NCBI GenBank assembly: GCA_008330645.1
Contig: VLTN01000050.1
Location: forward strand, 124,001-188,000
Length of the DNA stretch: 64,000 nucleotides
Direction: 5' to 3'
DNA from: Cafeteria roenbergensis
Taxonomy: Eukaryota; Sar; Bigyra; Bicosoecida; Cafeteriaceae
This document shows, piece by piece, positions 62,401 to 64,000 of this stretch (position 1 is the stretch's first letter; each line of letters starts with the position of its first letter). The translations under genes and the position numbers were made by a program. The notes under the pieces are model-generated. The model did not search any database. It was given only the letters and a program-made list of their open reading frames with translations, and was not told where the DNA came from.

Positions 62401-63882
62401 CGCTTGCGCCGGCGCTTGCGATGAGGCTGCTCTGGGCGCAGACCCTGCTCGCGCCGGCTTGCCGCTCTGCCCGTGCTCGCGCCCCGCCCGCTCTGCCGCC
62501 CGCACGGCGTCGTGGGAGGCTGCGCCGCCCCCGCTGGCGGCAGCTGCGGTCGCCGCGTCGGCGGCAGCCTGCACGAGCAAGAGCCTCTCGAAGGCGAGGT
62601 CTACGCCGTCGAAGATGTTCGAGTACCGGGCGAGGACCTTGCGCTGCGTGAGGGCCTTGAACTCGATGTAGGTCGCTGCCAGCATCAGGTTGAGCAGGAA
62701 GAAGGTGCTGAGCAGCACATAGGAAACGAAGAGGACGGCGTAGCCGGGGGAGCAGCGGTAGGCGGGAAGCATCACCTCGGGGAAGTTGGCTGTCGTGGTC
62801 AGGACGAAGAACTGGGTCATGGAGTCGAAGAGCGACGCGAAGTAGTCCGAGCAGCCGCCCTTGTCGGCAGAAAGAAACGCCGAGCAGCCGCCCGGCGGCC
62901 TGGGGTTCCCAGCAAAGGCGGTGCACTGGTCCCCGTCGATGCCCGCCAGCAGCACGAACCCAAGCACCCCGAAGAGAATGTTTGCCATCCCAAGCATGGC
63001 CCCGACGGACAGGATCTTGGGAGTTGCTGAGATGATGGAGGCGGCGATCCGGCGAACGTTGCGAAACCGCTCCAGGAGGAAGACCGGGCGCGTGAGGCGG
63101 ACCCAAGAGAAGCTCCACTGGGCCGTGGTGTAGATGGCAACGAGGGCGATGAAGTTGACGGGCACGAGGGCCGCCTTTGCGATGGTCCACTTCTTGGTGA
63201 CGTAGATCCGGGGCTCCAGGTAGACGTACTGGAGGGCGCAGTCCCAGGCGAAGAAGACGAGGCACGCGAGCTCCAGCGCGGGCACCCACGCTGACGGGTA
63301 CGGCTCGCCGGTGCGGCCAGGCTCCACAAAGCCGAGCGCGCAGAGCAGCAGCGCGACCAGCGCAGACGCCAGCCTGTACGCCTTGTGGTGGTACACCCGG
63401 CGGGCAGCCATGCTCCACGGCGTCGGGAGGGCGGGCGGGCGCCCGTGGTAGGCGTTGCGCACCAGAATGACGGCCTGGTGAAGCGGGGGCAGAACCTTGG
63501 GCCGGCAACCGGTGCAGCACGAGTTGAGGCAGCTGTGGATCGCTCCCTTGGCCTCCGAGTCACTGGCAGCTCCCCGCCCACGTGCCCCAACGCGGCCGGC
63601 CGCCGCGCCGTCTGCTTCGGGGCCCATGCCGGCCTCGCGGAAACGCGCCGCGGGATGACAAGGCAGCTCCTTTTGCAGGAACGCGAGCAGCAAGCCTCCC
63701 TCCTCTCCGCAGCCAGGCGGCGGCGGCGGCGGCGGCGGCCGGAAGGGTGGCCTGGGTGGGCCTGGCGCGCGGCCGCGCGGAAAAGTGCTCACCCCCGCGC
63801 GCCTCGCTTGCCGGCCAAGCGCCTGGCTCGCGGCGCACTGCCGGCAACTGCCGTCTCTGACGCCCTCGGGCAGAGCCCGCAT
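59449..63882 (-). CDS. Two-pore-type voltage-gated cation channel
   Basis: One exon. Two ATGs are possible, 63882 (MRALPEGVRDGS) and 63628 (MGPEADGAAAGR); a gtgagc inside the first stretch leaves an intron possible. From 63882 the product is 1477 residues. Two six-helix domains are visible. Domain I ends in the filter FVLTTTANFPEVMLPAY followed by S6 (FLLNLMLAATYIEF). Domain II starts IASWFFDAVVLINAGAVLAE, has an Arg-bearing S4 (FVRTLRILRPLRTIAGFG), the filter FYLMVVNDWPVLMEG, and S6 (LVLNVLVAFIIESF). The TTxANxPEVMxPAY and VVNDWxVxMEG filters are those of TPC channels, which release Ca2+ or Na+ from endolysosomes or vacuoles. The domain linker is about 650 residues (TPCs usually have about 100). 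It contains one EF-hand-like loop, SVDGEGSGFVFSMEF, as in plant TPC1, plus Gly/Ala/Ser and acidic repeats. Confidence 0.9.
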   Translation of the reverse strand: MRALPEGVRDGSCRQCAASQALGRQARRAGVSTFPRGRAPGPPRPPFRPPPPPPPPGCGEEGGLLLAFLQKELPCHPAARFREAGMGPEADGAAAGRVGARGRGAASDSEAKGAIHSCLNSCCTGCRPKVLPPLHQAVILVRNAYHGRPPALPTPWSMAARRVYHHKAYRLASALVALLLCALGFVEPGRTGEPYPSAWVPALELACLVFFAWDCALQYVYLEPRIYVTKKWTIAKAALVPVNFIALVAIYTTAQWSFSWVRLTRPVFLLERFRNVRRIAASIISATPKILSVGAMLGMANILFGVLGFVLLAGIDGDQCTAFAGNPRPPGGCSAFLSADKGGCSDYFASLFDSMTQFFVLTTTANFPEVMLPAYRCSPGYAVLFVSYVLLSTFFLLNLMLAATYIEFKALTQRKVLARYSNIFDGVDLAFERLLLVQAAADAATAAAASGGGAASHDAVRAAERAGREHGQSGKPARAGSAPRAASSQAPAQAPGTKAAAATPAAAAALSPRAPCAPPPAGSPSATPLAAPPRQAAGAVVAVASPLVIATPRPPPPARAPSGLGAASPYQPRGRTYRGVSARVWADFFCLLHPSTPRAAAMELFRSVDGEGSGFVFSMEFRRMVVFFGRLKVKPARKSGRRRGIVSKLGSSSRAVTRALGLRGATESSEGDGHEAGEAEAPATGGAAAAAAGAGSGPRRVSFAAGVAAGPQGEASAPAAGAADPSMMGQGGAIQQRSLLFRLFKPLLSCWKYALAAPPDEDDEDDYDDDDDNDDDDDEEVGVAGGSHASRGSSNGSSSRARSSRRRGGSASRAGAQSGAGAPARPSEVELGAVSGWKGSVAAPGGEDGAAGGEPDPGRGVQDWPGGSAGRRGRALRSPAPQPSDGGRASPSLRERASRAASFGSERAGGDSGRAMDADELRAREAGFAAGAGDNGDWTAGRVGGEAGEDEEDVGNEEDEDRGHGTPTEYKCWPCGSGGCCGGDSVNSVPGPRLKTRRSTAASAAGSPARRGEGSTVGAKPLAAPSAPGSSSNSGGGGGTVCGCCGACYQGVRRVARKLLRPRIASWFFDAVVLINAGAVLAELAITPSTGASYSQRGGAESLIEVLQYGSLAVFLVEVLLKLWAFGLARYARNAFNRIDMFLALAAVGGTALEVGLMSNTGEAQWASAITFVRTLRILRPLRTIAGFGTTVRAFLDIIPVLGQYVTVLAAVFYGFAVVGVAAFAGKLSPDDPDVQASAYGVRGFYPYNFNSLGSAMTSLFYLMVVNDWPVLMEGCVAAARTNWARAFFVCFYLVTVVLVLNVLVAFIIESFALQKARIQTEDDAATARLQARQRAITGKSKRVSMGEGSLWRRRMLESDTNSIGNAPAAGDELRSPHAALLAADDRLGMDASAVDPRVVRAAMAVAGWQAVPAGSEWRLALARAGCGLSQFRVKPARSPFDIYDSLYRDAIHEEFPLTFSVGWRGPGEGSGAATSR
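61547..61610 (-). repeat. Acidic (Asp/Glu) codon repeat in channel linker
   Basis: A run of gtc/atc units on the + strand encodes a stretch of Asp, Glu and Asn in the inter-domain linker of the two-pore channel, similar in make-up to the acidic blocks of the zinc-finger genes and the EGF-like protein. It is codon-mixed, so conserved in protein character. Confidence 0.8.
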
Positions 63883-64000
63883 AGTTGGGGCAGAGTCGGA
63901 GGAGCCAGGCCTCGGTGCGGAACAGAAACTGCGGCGCGATTTCAAGTTGCGGCCGAACGGCCGCACGCCCAACCCCGCGGGGGGACGGAGATGGAGGCGC

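Overview
This is a G+C-rich nuclear segment of a unicellular eukaryote. It carries about 21 protein-coding genes, and no bacterial operon, CRISPR array, rRNA or tRNA was recognised. Spliceosomal introns are clear: donors are mostly gtgag or gtaag and acceptors are cag. They can be checked against conserved proteins such as beta-tubulin, spermidine synthase, the Golgi protein CASP and an RNF170-like ligase, whose exons join in frame. TGA and TAG both end genes and TAA was not seen, which fits a standard code at high G+C. One regulator (40948-46362) carries a basic motif of the PMRITKKF/GKR type that I associate with stramenopiles. With the tubulin sequence and the hybrid histidine kinase this makes a heterotrophic or algal stramenopile the best guess. 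A bicosoecid such as Cafeteria would fit the base composition, but that is inference.

Layout. 1-3474 (+) is the 3' part of a huge alanine-rich protein. 3973-6710 (-) is a multi-pass membrane protein with a Tyr/Pro-rich tail, divergent from beta-tubulin (7580-9870, +). Then come an RNF170/DUF1232-type ligase with a degenerate RING (10125-11532, +), a GOST/TMEM87-GPR107-type seven-helix protein (11690-14090, -) and an EGF-like multi-helix protein with a giant loop (14445-18888, +). Next are a mitochondrial carrier (19175-20531, -), a one-helix protein with a possible ubiquitin-like/PB1-like domain (20720-22135, -), mitochondrial ribosomal protein uS17m (22635-23072, +) and a 744-residue membrane protein (23523-25757, -).

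From 23.5 to 52.5 kb every recognised gene lies on the minus strand: the 744-residue protein, ERp29, a spermidine synthase with a C-terminal membrane anchor, CASP, three tandem C2H2 zinc-finger paralogues (plus the relic of a fourth), a small HMG-box protein, a 1804-residue stramenopile-type regulator and a site-1-protease-like subtilase. Then follow a poorly coding 2 kb stretch, a membrane-bound hybrid histidine kinase (54563-58969, +) and, convergent to it, a two-pore-type cation channel with an enormous linker (59449-63882, -).

Functional themes are the secretory pathway (ERp29, site-1 protease, CASP, the GOST protein, the RNF170-like ligase), signalling and ion transport (histidine kinase, two-pore channel, EGF multi-helix protein) and transcription (zinc fingers, HMG box, stramenopile regulator). 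These are ordinary neighbours in a compact genome, not one pathway. The items most worth a second look are the anchored spermidine synthase, the RNF170 homologue that has lost one of its two zinc sites, the zinc-finger cluster with signs of gene conversion and decay, and the EGF/seven-helix protein. Gene models are hand-built from splice signals and reading-frame continuity. 5' ends are the least certain part.
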